Source: Thiomicrorhabdus sp.
GTDB lineage: Bacteria; Pseudomonadota; Gammaproteobacteria; Thiomicrospirales; Thiomicrospiraceae
Reading direction: 5' to 3'
Length of the DNA stretch: 64,000 nucleotides
Assembly (NCBI RefSeq): GCF_963662555.1
Contig: NZ_OY759719.1
Span: 1,384,985 to 1,448,984, forward strand
Shown: piece after piece, positions 36,355 to 44,889 of the stretch
How the letters are laid out: each line of letters starts with the position of its first letter
How positions within the stretch are numbered: position 1 is the stretch's first letter
Notes under the pieces: model-generated
Database searches by the model: none
The model's input: only the letters and a program-made list of their open reading frames with translations
What the model was told of the DNA's origin: nothing
Made by a program: the position numbers and the translations under genes

Positions 36355-37133
36355 AAAAAACCGCATGGACTTCATTAACAGAAACAAAGTCTTATGAATA
36401 TGGTGCACCGTTACTGATTTTTTTATCAGCAATTGGTATTTGGCAGATAACGTGTATGTTGGGAAATATTCCTGAATATTTTTTACCATCACCTATTCGT
36501 ATATTTCAATCGATGATGGAATATCAAGATGCGTTAATTGAAAATGGTTGGCAAACTCTTAAAACGACTATTATTGGTTTTGCAATTTCAGTTGTATTTG
36601 GCGTTGCTGTTGGGGCATTAATTGGTAATTCAAAAACCTTGTATAATGCTCTATACCCTTTGTTTATTGCATTTGAAACCGTTCCAAAAGTTGCCGTAGT
36701 TCCTATTTTAGTATTATGGTTTGGTATCGGTACAACACCGGCGATTTTAACGGCATGGATTATCTCTTTCTTTCCAATTGTTGTTAACGTATCAACAGGT
36801 CTGGCAACTTTAGAGCCAGAAGTCGTTGATGTAATGCGAGCACTAAAAGCCAGTAAGCGCCAAATTTTATTTAAAGTTGGTATTCCTAATACATTACCGT
36901 ACTTTTTTGGAGCATTAAAAATCTCAATTACTTTAGCGTTTGTTGGCTCAGTGGTTGCAGAGACAGTTGCTGCCAATGCAGGTGTAGGGCATTTAATGCT
37001 TTCAGCACAAGCCAACTTTGACGTTCCATTAGTTTTTGCAGGCCTGGTTGTTTTGGCCATAGAAGGTTTAGCTGTTTATACCTTGTTTGCATTATTAGAA
37101 AAACGCATGACTAAGTGGGCTTTTAGGAATTAA
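36351..37133 (+). CDS. ABC transporter permease (SsuC/TauC type)
   Basis: A 260-aa inner-membrane permease with six hydrophobic segments. The BPD_transp_1 signature is seen around MRALKASKRQILFKVGIPNTLPYFFGALKIS, the EAA loop contacting the ATPase. Completes the NMT1/THI5-type importer. An in-frame palindrome copy encodes AGLVV at 37039. Confidence 0.9.
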   Translation: MKKTAWTSLTETKSYEYGAPLLIFLSAIGIWQITCMLGNIPEYFLPSPIRIFQSMMEYQDALIENGWQTLKTTIIGFAISVVFGVAVGALIGNSKTLYNALYPLFIAFETVPKVAVVPILVLWFGIGTTPAILTAWIISFFPIVVNVSTGLATLEPEVVDVMRALKASKRQILFKVGIPNTLPYFFGALKISITLAFVGSVVAETVAANAGVGHLMLSAQANFDVPLVFAGLVVLAIEGLAVYTLFALLEKRMTKWAFRN

Positions 37134-37162
37134 ACTAAATTAAATATAGAAGTAATCTTTTC

Positions 37163-37654
37163 ATGACATTGGATGAACTTAATAAATTACCGCCCAAAGC
37201 CTTTTTAGAGCAGTGTGAATTGTTGTTAGAACACTGTGATTGGGTTTTACCAATCTTAGCTGAATCTCGTCCTTTTATGAGTAGTTTAGATATGCAAAAC
37301 AAACTGGCTGTTGCAATCAAAAATGCCCCTTTGGATTTGCAGAAACAAGCTTTGAAATTACACCCTAAACTTGGTGTAGGTAAAGCTCAACCAGGTTTTT
37401 CTCAATCAGAACAACAGCAAGCAGGTTTATCGAGTTTGAATGAAGATGAATTGATGTTATTTAAAAAGTTAAACCAAGAATATGAAAACAAGATGGGGTA
37501 TCCATTTGTGGTAGCCGTTACGGGGATGAATAAGGCACAGATATTGAAGTTGATGCAACAGCGTTTAAATCACGCTGAAGAGATAGAATGGCCTGTATCT
37601 GTAGCAGAACTAATTAAAATTGCTCAGATAAGAGTGACAAAATTAATCGAATAG
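37163..37654 (+). CDS. uraD: 2-oxo-4-hydroxy-4-carboxy-5-ureidoimidazoline (OHCU) decarboxylase
   Basis: Converts OHCU to S-allantoin, linking UraH to PuuE. The 163-aa helical protein has catalytic H67 in LHPKLG, the Ser/Glu pair in SQSEQQQAGL, and the substrate motif NQEYENKMGYPFV. Last gene of the operon gntR-puuD-puuE-transporter-uraD, 29 bp after the permease. Confidence 0.93.
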   Translation: MTLDELNKLPPKAFLEQCELLLEHCDWVLPILAESRPFMSSLDMQNKLAVAIKNAPLDLQKQALKLHPKLGVGKAQPGFSQSEQQQAGLSSLNEDELMLFKKLNQEYENKMGYPFVVAVTGMNKAQILKLMQQRLNHAEEIEWPVSVAELIKIAQIRVTKLIE

Positions 37655-37708
37655 ATTGATCGGATTGCTTTGGCTATAGTTACACTGGGAAAAGATCAAA
37701 GTTTTAAA

Positions 37709-37739
37709 CCGATGGCTAAAAAGCGTTGTTAACCATCGG
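37709..37739. terminator. inverted repeat between convergent uraD and gpt
   Basis: CCGATGG and CCATCGG arms with a 17-base loop. The long loop and missing T-run make terminator function uncertain. Confidence 0.35.
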
Positions 37740-37755
37740 ATTAACTAAGATAGGT

Positions 37756-38241
37756 TTATTCGTCAGCGTGTTTAGAGATTGGTTTTACGTAATCTAACTC
37801 TAAATCCCATGGAAAATAAATCCAAGTATCTTGCGGTACTTCAGTTATGAAGTTATCTACTAAAGGTCGTCCTTCAGGTTTTGCATATACGGTTGCAAAG
37901 TACGCTTTTGGTAGTCGTTCACGAACAAACTTTGCCGTTTTCCCGGTATCAACCAAGTCATCAATTAATAGATAGTTTTCACCATCGACTGTTGCCGTTA
38001 CATCATTTAATACTACAGGCTCATTAATTTCTTTATGGCTATAGGTTCTAACTGAAATGGTATCAACGACTCTGATTCCAAGTTCACGAGCAATAATTCC
38101 AGCTGGAATCATACCACCACGTGTAATTGCAATAATGCCATCCCATTTTTGGTCTAATGCTATTAAATCATGTGAAAGACTTCTACAGTCACGGTGAAAT
38201 TGATCCCAAGAAATAATATGTTTTTTAATTTGTGTTGTCAT
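37756..38241 (-). CDS. gpt: xanthine-guanine phosphoribosyltransferase
   Basis: Salvages xanthine or guanine to the nucleotide with PRPP. The 161-aa protein resembles E. coli Gpt: [15 protein letters not shown] at the start, [19 protein letters not shown], and the PRPP loop [14 protein letters not shown]. The C-terminal WIYFPWDLE contributes base recognition. It faces the purine catabolic operon and stands at the branch between salvage and degradation. Confidence 0.93.
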   Translation of the reverse strand: MTTQIKKHIISWDQFHRDCRSLSHDLIALDQKWDGIIAITRGGMIPAGIIARELGIRVVDTISVRTYSHKEINEPVVLNDVTATVDGENYLLIDDLVDTGKTAKFVRERLPKAYFATVYAKPEGRPLVDNFITEVPQDTWIYFPWDLELDYVKPISKHADE

Positions 38242-38318
38242 AAGCCGCTACTTTTTTTAATTTTGAAAGATTATACAGTAATTCTTTAATATCAAGATGT
38301 TGAAACGGAAATATTTAT

Positions 38319-38768
38319 ATGAAAATAATATCCGGTGGTCAAACAGGCGTGGATAGAGCGGCATTAGATTTTGGTTTATTACACCAAATCGAAATTGGCG
38401 GTTATTGTCCAAAAGGTAAAATCGCTGAAGATGGTGTTATTCCATCTAAATATGGTTTAACAGAGCTTTCAAGTCAAAACTACAGCCAAAGAACTTTAAA
38501 AAACGTCATTAATAGCGACGCAACTCTTATTATCTATTTTGATAAGCTCTCAGGCGGAACCTTAAATACCCGAGACTTTTGCAGACAAGAAGATAAACCT
38601 GTTTTATTAATTGATGCATCCCAAAAAACACCAAACTATTGGGGGCAAAAAGCTAAAGAGTTTGTGTCCAATTATCATGTTAATACACTCAATGTCGCAG
38701 GGCCTAGAAGCAGTAAATGCAGTTTGTGTTATGAATACACGATGCGTTTACTTGGCCAATTTCTTTAA
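38319..38768 (+). CDS. putative molybdenum-carrier-like protein (MoCo carrier family)
   Basis: A 149-aa Rossmann-like protein matching the putative molybdenum carrier family (PF12694): KIISGGQTGVDRAALDFGL, GGYCPKGKIAEDG, YGL-containing linker, and IYFDKLSGGTLNTRDFC. Relatives bind molybdenum cofactor in algae; bacterial roles are little known. Beside a Mo-dependent xanthine dehydrogenase gene set, delivery or storage of cofactor for XdhB is a reasonable inference. It precedes the HpxW-like gene on the same strand by 61 bp. Confidence 0.75.
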   Translation: MKIISGGQTGVDRAALDFGLLHQIEIGGYCPKGKIAEDGVIPSKYGLTELSSQNYSQRTLKNVINSDATLIIYFDKLSGGTLNTRDFCRQEDKPVLLIDASQKTPNYWGQKAKEFVSNYHVNTLNVAGPRSSKCSLCYEYTMRLLGQFL

Positions 38769-38829
38769 ATCTAAGTTTATAGGTCGTTCATAAAGTTTCG
38801 TTATCTAAAATGATCGACTGGAGTTCAGA

Positions 38830-40425
38830 ATGCCAGAACAATTCAAAACACAAGTAAGTACAAAAGGCATGGTTGTAGCACCACACTATGCCGCTGCAGA
38901 TGCAGGCCTAGACATTTTGAAGTCAGGTGGTAATGCCATAGAAGCCGCCATAGCAACAGCAGCTTCTCTAGCCGTGCATTACCCCCACATGACAGGAATT
39001 GGAGGAGATGCTTTTTGGTTAATTTATGACCCAGAAGACGGTGTGAGTTTTATTGAAGCATCTGGCTATTCAGGCTCTAAAATCACGACAGATTTATACT
39101 CAGGTATGGAAACCATTCCATTTAGAGGTAAGCTCGCAGCGAATACAGTTGCAGGAGCAGTTTCAGCTTGGGATTTAGCTTATCAAAAAAGTCAAAAAGA
39201 GTGGGGTGGAACAACCTCTTCTAAGACACTCATGCAAGAAGCCGTTGATTCTGCTACGACGGGTATATCCGTAACACAATCATTAGCTGAAACCCTAAAA
39301 GAGAAAGCCAAAGAACTTCAAGCAGATTTACCTTTTTCAGAAGTCTATTATCCTGAAGGAAAGGTACTGAATGAAGGAGACACTTTAGTTCAAAACGCTT
39401 TAGGTAAGACCTTAGAAAAATTAGGCAAAGAGGGCTTTGATGATTTTTATCGAGGAGAACTTGCAAGCTCAATAGCAACAGACTTTTCTAATCGAGAAGG
39501 CTATATCACTCAACAAGATCTAGAAAACCATCAAGCTTGTTGGAAACCCTACCTTGAATTGGAAACCTCAAAAGCCACACTTTTTAATGCCTCTGCTCCT
39601 ACTCAAGGTGTGGCTTCACTAATGATTTTAGGACTGTTTGACCGATGGAAAGAAAAGCTTCCTAAAAATGATTCTGCCGATTACGTTCATCTATTGGTAG
39701 AGGCCACCAAAATCGCTTTTTCTCATCGAAATAAAATGGATACATCAGCGAGTAAAGAAGATTTACAAAAATGGCTGGAACCAAAATATCTTGATAAATT
39801 GAGCCAACAAATTGATTTAAATAAAACCCATGATTGGGATGAAATAACCTCGCCAGGAGATACAACTTGGTTTGGTGTCATTGATTCTAAAGGACGGGTC
39901 GTCAGTGCTATTCAAAGTATTTACCATGAATTTGGTAGTGGATTTATGCTCCCATCTTCAGGTATTGTTTGGCAAAATAGAGGGTGCAGTTTTTCACTTG
40001 ATACTCATCACGTTCGTAGTCTAGAGCCACATAAAAAACCTTTTCATACCTTAAACCCTGCGATTGCTTTATTTAAAGATGGTCGAGTAATGGCTTATGG
40101 AACAATGGGAGGCGACGGTCAACCACAAACACAAGCCGCCGTTTATAGTCGTTATGCTTATTATGAAGATGATTTACAAACGGCCATAAATAAGCCGAGA
40201 TGGTTATTAGGAAGAACCTGGGGTAATGCTTCTGAAAGTTTAAAGCTTGAATCACGTTTTTCTGATTCATATGAAGAAGCTCTTACCGAAAAAGGTCATG
40301 AATTTGAATGGCTTAATCCTTTAGATTCCGTCGTCGGGCATGCAGGAGCATTGGTTCTCTATCCATCATCAAAAATTGAGGGGGCAACAGACCCGAGAAG
40401 TGATGGTAAGGCAGCGGGGATTTGA
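38830..40425 (+). CDS. hpxW: gamma-glutamyltransferase-family protein, HpxW-like oxamate amidohydrolase
   Basis: A 531-aa Ntn-hydrolase precursor expected to self-cleave before T345 (DTTWFGVID), giving large and small subunits. The small subunit start is followed by IQSIYHEFGSGFMLPSSGIVWQNRG, which follows the oxamate amidohydrolase HpxW pattern instead of the glutathione-binding pattern of GGT. No signal peptide is present, unlike periplasmic GGTs. HpxW converts oxamate to oxalate and ammonia, the last nitrogen-releasing step downstream of PucG. GGAGTTC precedes the ATG. Confidence 0.82.
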   Translation: MPEQFKTQVSTKGMVVAPHYAAADAGLDILKSGGNAIEAAIATAASLAVHYPHMTGIGGDAFWLIYDPEDGVSFIEASGYSGSKITTDLYSGMETIPFRGKLAANTVAGAVSAWDLAYQKSQKEWGGTTSSKTLMQEAVDSATTGISVTQSLAETLKEKAKELQADLPFSEVYYPEGKVLNEGDTLVQNALGKTLEKLGKEGFDDFYRGELASSIATDFSNREGYITQQDLENHQACWKPYLELETSKATLFNASAPTQGVASLMILGLFDRWKEKLPKNDSADYVHLLVEATKIAFSHRNKMDTSASKEDLQKWLEPKYLDKLSQQIDLNKTHDWDEITSPGDTTWFGVIDSKGRVVSAIQSIYHEFGSGFMLPSSGIVWQNRGCSFSLDTHHVRSLEPHKKPFHTLNPAIALFKDGRVMAYGTMGGDGQPQTQAAVYSRYAYYEDDLQTAINKPRWLLGRTWGNASESLKLESRFSDSYEEALTEKGHEFEWLNPLDSVVGHAGALVLYPSSKIEGATDPRSDGKAAGI

Positions 40426-40582
40426 TAACGGATAAAAATCTGAATGTGCTCACACCTTCTTTAGCTTTATGTTTCGACTTTACTATGCTTTTCAGTAAAG
40501 ATGTCTAATTAATCTAAAAAAGTATGTGGTGGGTCTAATAGACATTGACATTAGCGTGATCAGAAGATAAATAAAAGACAAT

Positions 40583-40616
40583 AAAAAAGCCCACCCTTCA
40601 AAAGAAGAGCGGGCTT
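40583..40616 (-). terminator. terminator of ssrA
   Basis: Read on the minus strand: AAGCCCGCTCTTC, loop TTTT, GAAGGGTGGGCTT, then a T-run, 8 bp after the tmRNA 3' end. The remaining 150 bp back to hpxW hold no gene. Confidence 0.85.
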
Positions 40617-40623
40617 AGTTATT

Positions 40624-40981
40624 TGGTGGAGCTGGGGGGAGTCGAACCCCCGTCCGCGAAGCCGCCATCTAAAAATCTACATGCTTATTTGGTTTATTGA
40701 TTTAACCAAGATGTTACCCAACCAGCAGGGATCACATCAGGCGAGCTTGTAAAGTTTGATGCTAAGTACCCAAACACGTACTTAACACGGTTCTATGTAA
40801 TATGATACAGCGACCAGGGGCCATAGACAACTTTCCTGGGCTGCACTAGCGGCCTAAGCTGCTAGAGCGTAGTTATCGTCGTTTGCAACTATAACAAAGT
40901 TGAAATAAAGATTTACGTGCATCATTCAGGCACGACATGCATCTCAAATTTTGTACTCCCCGTCGAAACCAGTACAGCCCC
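40624..40981 (-). ncRNA. ssrA: transfer-messenger RNA
   Basis: A 358-nt tmRNA that rescues stalled ribosomes with SmpB. The 5' end begins GGGGCTGTACTGG and the 3' end closes the tRNA-like acceptor with GTTCGACTCCCCCCAGCTC and an encoded CCA. The tag reading frame on the minus strand (40886 down to 40854) gives ANDDNYALAA followed by TAG, close to the E. coli tag. smpB lies just upstream on the same strand. Confidence 0.97.
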
Positions 40982-41105
40982 GAATTTTTCTTGCTAGCCG
41001 GTGTTTTGGCTAACAAGGGGAATCTTTTAAGAGTTGAGGTATTATTGGGGGTGAATCAAAATAATTCAAGGGATGGTTTGAATAAAAGACCAAAAAGAGT
41101 GATAT

Positions 41106-41585
41106 TTATCTTATGTCGCCTTTTAAAATGCGTTGTTTGTCACGATTCCAATCACGCTCTTTCATGGTGGCACGTTTGTCGTGTTGTTTTTTACCTTTGG
41201 CAAGGCCAATGGCTAATTTGACTTTACCTTGTTTCCAATAAAGTTCTAATGGCACAACGGTCGAGCCTTCAATATCTACCAAGCCACGTAAGCGATTAAT
41301 TTCTCTGCGGTGTAAAAGCAGTTGGCGAGTTCTTAAAGGGTCGTGAAAACTATGGGTAGAGGCGGTCATTAGCGGAGTGATTAATGCACCAAATAACCAG
41401 GCCTGGTTATCTTTAAACATAACATAGCTTTCACCTAGTTGAATTTTGCCTGCACGTAAGCTTTTTACTTCCCAGCCTTCAAGACTAATACCTGCTTCTA
41501 ATGTGTCTTCAATAAAGTAGTCAAAGCGAGCTTTTTTATTAAGGGCAATGGTATTTTCTTTGTTATGTTTTTTCTTTTTAGCCAT
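41106..41585 (-). CDS. smpB: SsrA-binding protein
   Basis: Escorts tmRNA to stalled ribosomes. The 159-aa protein has the OB-fold core ([45 protein letters not shown] loop) and the basic C-terminal tail [24 protein letters not shown] that enters the mRNA channel. Directly upstream of ssrA in the same orientation. An 18-bp palindrome copy (41393-41410) is embedded in frame, encoding NQAWL. Confidence 0.96.
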   Translation of the reverse strand: MAKKKKHNKENTIALNKKARFDYFIEDTLEAGISLEGWEVKSLRAGKIQLGESYVMFKDNQAWLFGALITPLMTASTHSFHDPLRTRQLLLHRREINRLRGLVDIEGSTVVPLELYWKQGKVKLAIGLAKGKKQHDKRATMKERDWNRDKQRILKGDIR

Positions 41586-41712
41586 GATGTGTCTTTAAAT
41601 AAATTATTTTAATTTTTATTGTGTCTTTCAGTTTGTCTGTGCAAGGGACACAGTTTTATGCACAGCGTGTGGCCTGGCATTATACCAGGGCTTTACAGTG
41701 TTGCGGTGAAGC

Positions 41713-42495
41713 TTATTTGAGTTGACGATTTGTTATGCAAAAATCCATGACTTCTGGCGGGATAAATTTAACCATTCTTTGAGTGTCCATTGTAAAGTCA
41801 CGTTTATGTCCGTTATCCGCTTTTAGACTGAATTTTATGTCTTTTTGTTGTTTGATGGCTTGATTGAGTTGTGTAAAAAAATCACGCTGGTCATCGGGTG
41901 TTTTTCCAGGTCTAAAGCTTGGCATCTCTTTAAAGGTGAATGAGTAAAACCAACTCATACCAAGTTGGCCTGGTTGAAGCGTTTTCTCTGTTTTAAACAG
42001 TTTGGTTAGATGATTGTTTTGCCCGCCCACTGAAAGGGTGTAATTTTCTGAATCATCACCTACGGTCACTTTCATATCTTGTTTGTCGTCATATACATAA
42101 CCGTGTTTGGCAAACTTATCGGATGCATTGGGCAGTTTGCCGTTTTCGGTTAGGTTTTTTTCTTGTTCAGTGTATTGCATACTGAAGTTAGTAAAATAAG
42201 GTTTACAACGTAGAAAAAAAGCCGCCTGTTCACCAAAGTTTGGTGGAATATATAAAACCGTTGCTTCGGTGACTTTATCGGTAAAATCATCGGATTTGTA
42301 GTTTACGACCCAGCTATCGGTAATGTATGGATTAGATGGGTTTTCAATCAATTTGTCTTCATCTGCATAACTAGTTGAAACATAGCCGATAAACCCAATG
42401 TAAAGCAGCATCTTTGCAAATTTTTTAGATCGATTGGGTAAAAATGCTTTTATTTGGTAGCTTTTTTGCAATGCATTAGGCGTAGATGAATTCAC
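41713..42495 (-). CDS. predicted exported protein of unknown function
   Basis: I do not recognise a family. With the GTG start at 42495 (GGAGAAAAC upstream) the protein is 260 aa, with a basic segment and hydrophobic stretch (MLLYIGFIGYVSTSYA) acting as signal peptide near residues 28-44, then a soluble beta-rich region. ATVLYIPPNFGEQAAFFLRCKPYFTNFSMQY and DFCITNRQLK contain its two mature-region cysteines, possibly a disulfide. A longer reading to 42600 is possible but lacks a ribosome site. Confidence 0.7.
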   Translation of the reverse strand: MNSSTPNALQKSYQIKAFLPNRSKKFAKMLLYIGFIGYVSTSYADEDKLIENPSNPYITDSWVVNYKSDDFTDKVTEATVLYIPPNFGEQAAFFLRCKPYFTNFSMQYTEQEKNLTENGKLPNASDKFAKHGYVYDDKQDMKVTVGDDSENYTLSVGGQNNHLTKLFKTEKTLQPGQLGMSWFYSFTFKEMPSFRPGKTPDDQRDFFTQLNQAIKQQKDIKFSLKADNGHKRDFTMDTQRMVKFIPPEVMDFCITNRQLK

Positions 42496-42711
42496 AGTTT
42501 TCTCCAGCGTTGGCTTTGTTTGTGTAGCGAGCAGATAGCATAAATATTGTGTTATTTTATGGTTTAAAAATATACCATACCGCATTATTAATTTTAACAC
42601 TCGGTTAATTAAAAAACGCTTAGCTAGGCTTTGTTATAATAATGCACCTTAATGTGTTGGCTCTCGTAGAGTAACAGTGAATTATAAAAGCTTAAAAACG
42701 ATATATTTATA

Positions 42712-43143
42712 ATGAAAAAAATTGCAAGAACCGCTTTGTTACCTTATTCAGCTCAACAAGTTTACGCTTTAGTAAATGATGTGGCATCGTACCCAGAATT
42801 TTTACCTTGGTGTGGTGGCTCGGAGGTTTTGAGTGCCTCTGAATATGAAATGCAAGCAAGTGTTACCATTGCTAAGGCGGGTATTAAGCAGACGTTTAAA
42901 ACCCAAAACCACCTAGTTCCAGGTGAACGTATCGAGATGCATTTGCTCGATGGTCCATTTAAGTCTCTTCGAGGTGAATGGGAGTTTAAAGTGTTGGATG
43001 TGGATGCCTGTAAAATACTTTTTGAAGTAGAATTTGAAGTGAGTAATGGTCTATTAAATATGGCAATTGGTCCAATATTTGAACATATTGCAAGTACCTT
43101 AGTTGATTCCTTTTGTGAACGAGCCAAACAGATTTACCAGTAA
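42712..43143 (+). CDS. ratA: RatA-family START/Coq10-like protein
   Basis: A 143-aa lipid-binding START-fold protein: ARTALLPYSAQQVYALVNDVASYPEFLPWC at the start, QTFKTQNHL, and FEVEFEVSNGLLNMAIGPIFEHIA near the end. Homologues bind coenzyme Q (Coq10) or, in E. coli, have been described as a ribosome-association toxin; the ubiquinone-chaperone role seems more general. Followed 13 bp later by rnfH, the standard gammaproteobacterial pair. Confidence 0.9.
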   Translation: MKKIARTALLPYSAQQVYALVNDVASYPEFLPWCGGSEVLSASEYEMQASVTIAKAGIKQTFKTQNHLVPGERIEMHLLDGPFKSLRGEWEFKVLDVDACKILFEVEFEVSNGLLNMAIGPIFEHIASTLVDSFCERAKQIYQ

Positions 43144-43156
43144 ATAAGAGTTGATG

Positions 43157-43447
43157 ATGAGTGAGATGATTCAAATAGAAGTCGCTTATGCCTTAGAAGA
43201 GGTGCAATACCTGTTTGCCGAAACCGTAGAAAAGGGTACAACCGTTGCACAAGCATTAGAAAAATCAAAGCTTTTAAAAGAATTACCAGGCCTGGTAATT
43301 GATAAAGTGGGAATTTTTGGAAAGTTAGTTACACCAGAAACGGTATTGAAAATGGGTGATAGAATTGAAGTGTATCGCCCTTTAAAGGTTGATCCAAGAG
43401 ATCGTAGAAGACAAAAAGTTGAAGAAGAGCGTAAAGCAGCAAAATAG
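43157..43447 (+). CDS. rnfH: RnfH-family ubiquitin-like protein
   Basis: A 96-aa beta-grasp protein (IQIEVAYALEEVQYLF, VGIFGKLVTPETVLKMGDRIEVYRPL, then DPRDRRRQKVEE), named RnfH although no role in Rnf is proven. The middle of the gene holds the perfect 20-bp palindrome at 43281-43300, read as LPGLVI. Start chosen at the second of two adjacent ATGs for spacing from AAGAG. Confidence 0.88.
   Translation: MSEMIQIEVAYALEEVQYLFAETVEKGTTVAQALEKSKLLKELPGLVIDKVGIFGKLVTPETVLKMGDRIEVYRPLKVDPRDRRRQKVEEERKAAK
43281..43300. repeat. highly iterated palindrome, longest copy (AATTACCAGGCCTGGTAATT)
   Basis: The 12-bp core ACCAGGCCTGGT is one of about 25 copies or near-copies counted by eye. Start positions of the core-containing matches: 958, 3578, 4522, 7871, 8989, 9935, 12042, 14498, 15762, 27046, 30419, 32452, 37039, 41393, 43281, 43531, 43551, 45505, 46593, 46616, 50433, 51337, 53545, 55928 and 56728. 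Some are in genes (often encoding PGLV), others between genes. Each holds a StuI site (AGGCCT) flanked by CCAGG and CCTGG. Confidence 0.9.
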
Positions 43448-43525
43448 GCGTTGTCTGTGGTTGATGTGGTTTAGTTTTGAGTTAATTATTGCCTAATAAG
43501 TTTTACCCATTCAAACTAACTCAAT

Positions 43526-43562
43526 AAAAAGGCCTGGTAAATTAGATTTACCAGGCCTTTTT
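43526..43562. terminator. bidirectional terminator made from two palindrome copies
   Basis: AAAAAGGCCTGGTAAA, loop TTAGA, TTTACCAGGCCTTTTT: a 16-bp perfect stem with A/T tracts, between convergent rnfH and bamE. Confidence 0.85.
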
Positions 43563-43626
43563 AGTTTAAAACTTTTAGCATTAGATGTTAAAAGTTATTA
43601 AATACGATTTTATTTGTTTGAGTTAT

Positions 43627-44037
43627 TTAAAACCAACCTAACCCTAACCAAGAATCATCTTTTTTAAGTTGAGCAGTTTGTTTTTGTTCTTTCCAACTGC
43701 TTAGCAGTTTGTCGTTATCAAACTTTAATATTACGTGTGCGGTATGGTTTTCACGTTCAGAATTTTGCTCTGAACTGTAGTAAATATATTCCCAAACAGA
43801 AGGGTTAAATGGGTTTTTCCCCATTGGTGGCCCTAATAATTCTCTAACTTGTGATTGAGTTAAACCTTCTTGTAATAATGTTAAAGACTCTTTGGTCATA
43901 ACATTACCTTGAGTTAACGGAGCTTTATAAGGTTCTAAATAAGAACAGCCAGACAAAAGCCCAAAGCTCATTAATCCCACTAAAAAAAGTGAACGAGTAC
44001 GAGAGAGTAACGTAAAAGAAGTGTTTGTTTTAGACAT
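43627..44037 (-). CDS. bamE: outer-membrane assembly lipoprotein BamE
   Basis: Small lipoprotein (136 aa) of the beta-barrel assembly machinery. The signal peptide ends in a lipobox LLSGC. The SmpA/OmlA domain has LTQSQVRELLGPPMGKNPFNPSVWEYIYY, the family pattern. The ATG at 44037 follows GAGGAAA; a longer reading to 44100 is less likely. Divergent from fur, as in most gammaproteobacteria. Confidence 0.92.
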   Translation of the reverse strand: MSKTNTSFTLLSRTRSLFLVGLMSFGLLSGCSYLEPYKAPLTQGNVMTKESLTLLQEGLTQSQVRELLGPPMGKNPFNPSVWEYIYYSSEQNSERENHTAHVILKFDNDKLLSSWKEQKQTAQLKKDDSWLGLGWF

Positions 44038-44366
44038 GCTTTCCTCAGAATGAATATTGCCCAATCTTGAGTTTGTAAGGACAGTTTTCTGTAAAATCAT
44101 TATTTCTATTTAAATTCTAGTTATGAATATTTTAGGGTATTATACACACTATTCTTGCTATGCACCTTTAGTCCTATCAATTAAATTTTAGTGGCTAACG
44201 GACATCAGGATTCTGGCTGTTTTAAAGTGCAATTGGCGATAAACTTGTTAATTATTTACTGCTAAATATGAGTGAACTATATCCGGATTAGGGTAATTAA
44301 AAAATAGCCCATAAAATCAACAGTTACACTCAGTAAAAAGAAAAGCAAAAAGTATAAGAGGATAGT
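44038..44366. promoter_or_regulatory. bamE-fur divergent intergenic region
   Basis: A 329-bp AT-rich gap between divergent genes. I see no ORF, RNA or strong inverted repeat; it presumably holds both promoters. Confidence 0.5.
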
Positions 44367-44780
44367 ATGAGCGGAGCAGAACTCAAAAAAGTCGGTTTAA
44401 AAGTGACTCTACCAAGATTAAAAATTCTAGAAATTTTAGAAACTTCTGGAGACGAGCATCACCTAACGGCTGAAGACGTTTATAAAATCCTACTAGAACA
44501 GGGTGAAGAAGTCGGTTTGGCAACGGTTTATCGTGTGCTTACTCAGTTTGAACAAGCGGGTATTGTTAGACGTTTAAACTTTGAGAATAATATCTCTATC
44601 TTTGAACTTGATACTGGTGATAATCATGATCACTTAGTCTGTTTAAAATCTGGCCGTGTCAAAGAGTTTGTTGACCCTATAATTGAGAACCGTATTCAAG
44701 AAATTGCCAAAGAAAATGGTTATGATTTATCAGGCCATAGTCTGGTTATTTATGGGACTTTGCCACAAGAATCCAAATAA
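44367..44780 (+). CDS. fur: ferric uptake regulator
   Basis: Iron-responsive repressor, 137 aa. The winged helix has LKVTLPRLKILEILE and GLATVYRVLTQFEQAGIV; the dimerisation and metal region has FELDTGDNHDHLVCLKSGRV. As in Pseudomonas Fur, the second cysteine of the structural CxxC pair is replaced (Ser here) and the C-terminal cysteine pair is absent, so the structural zinc site is not the E. coli type. Start follows AAGAGGA. Confidence 0.95.
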   Translation: MSGAELKKVGLKVTLPRLKILEILETSGDEHHLTAEDVYKILLEQGEEVGLATVYRVLTQFEQAGIVRRLNFENNISIFELDTGDNHDHLVCLKSGRVKEFVDPIIENRIQEIAKENGYDLSGHSLVIYGTLPQESK

Positions 44781-44801
44781 TATTTGATAGTTATCAGAAA
44801 T

Positions 44802-44829
44802 AAAAAAGGGGCTTAATCGCCCCTTTTTT
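44802..44829. terminator. rho-independent terminator after fur
   Basis: GGGGC, loop TTAATC, GCCCC, with A-run before and six T after; works for fur and plausibly for convergent recN. Confidence 0.88.
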
Positions 44830-44889
44830 GTATGTTTAAAATCTCATAAGACCTTAATTGTTTTGGGATAACCCTGTGCCAAAATTCAA

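Noticed and set aside
36524..37060. 178-aa minus-strand ORF
   Set aside because: Antisense shadow of the ABC permease gene; composition rich in Thr/Pro/Lys and no family resemblance.
38830..40425. Classical periplasmic gamma-glutamyltranspeptidase
   Set aside because: No signal peptide, and the small-subunit start follows the oxamate amidohydrolase pattern; context is purine degradation.
40937..41221. 94-aa plus-strand ORF
   Set aside because: It lies antisense to the 5' end of ssrA and the end of smpB, has no ribosome site, and its sequence is explained by those features.
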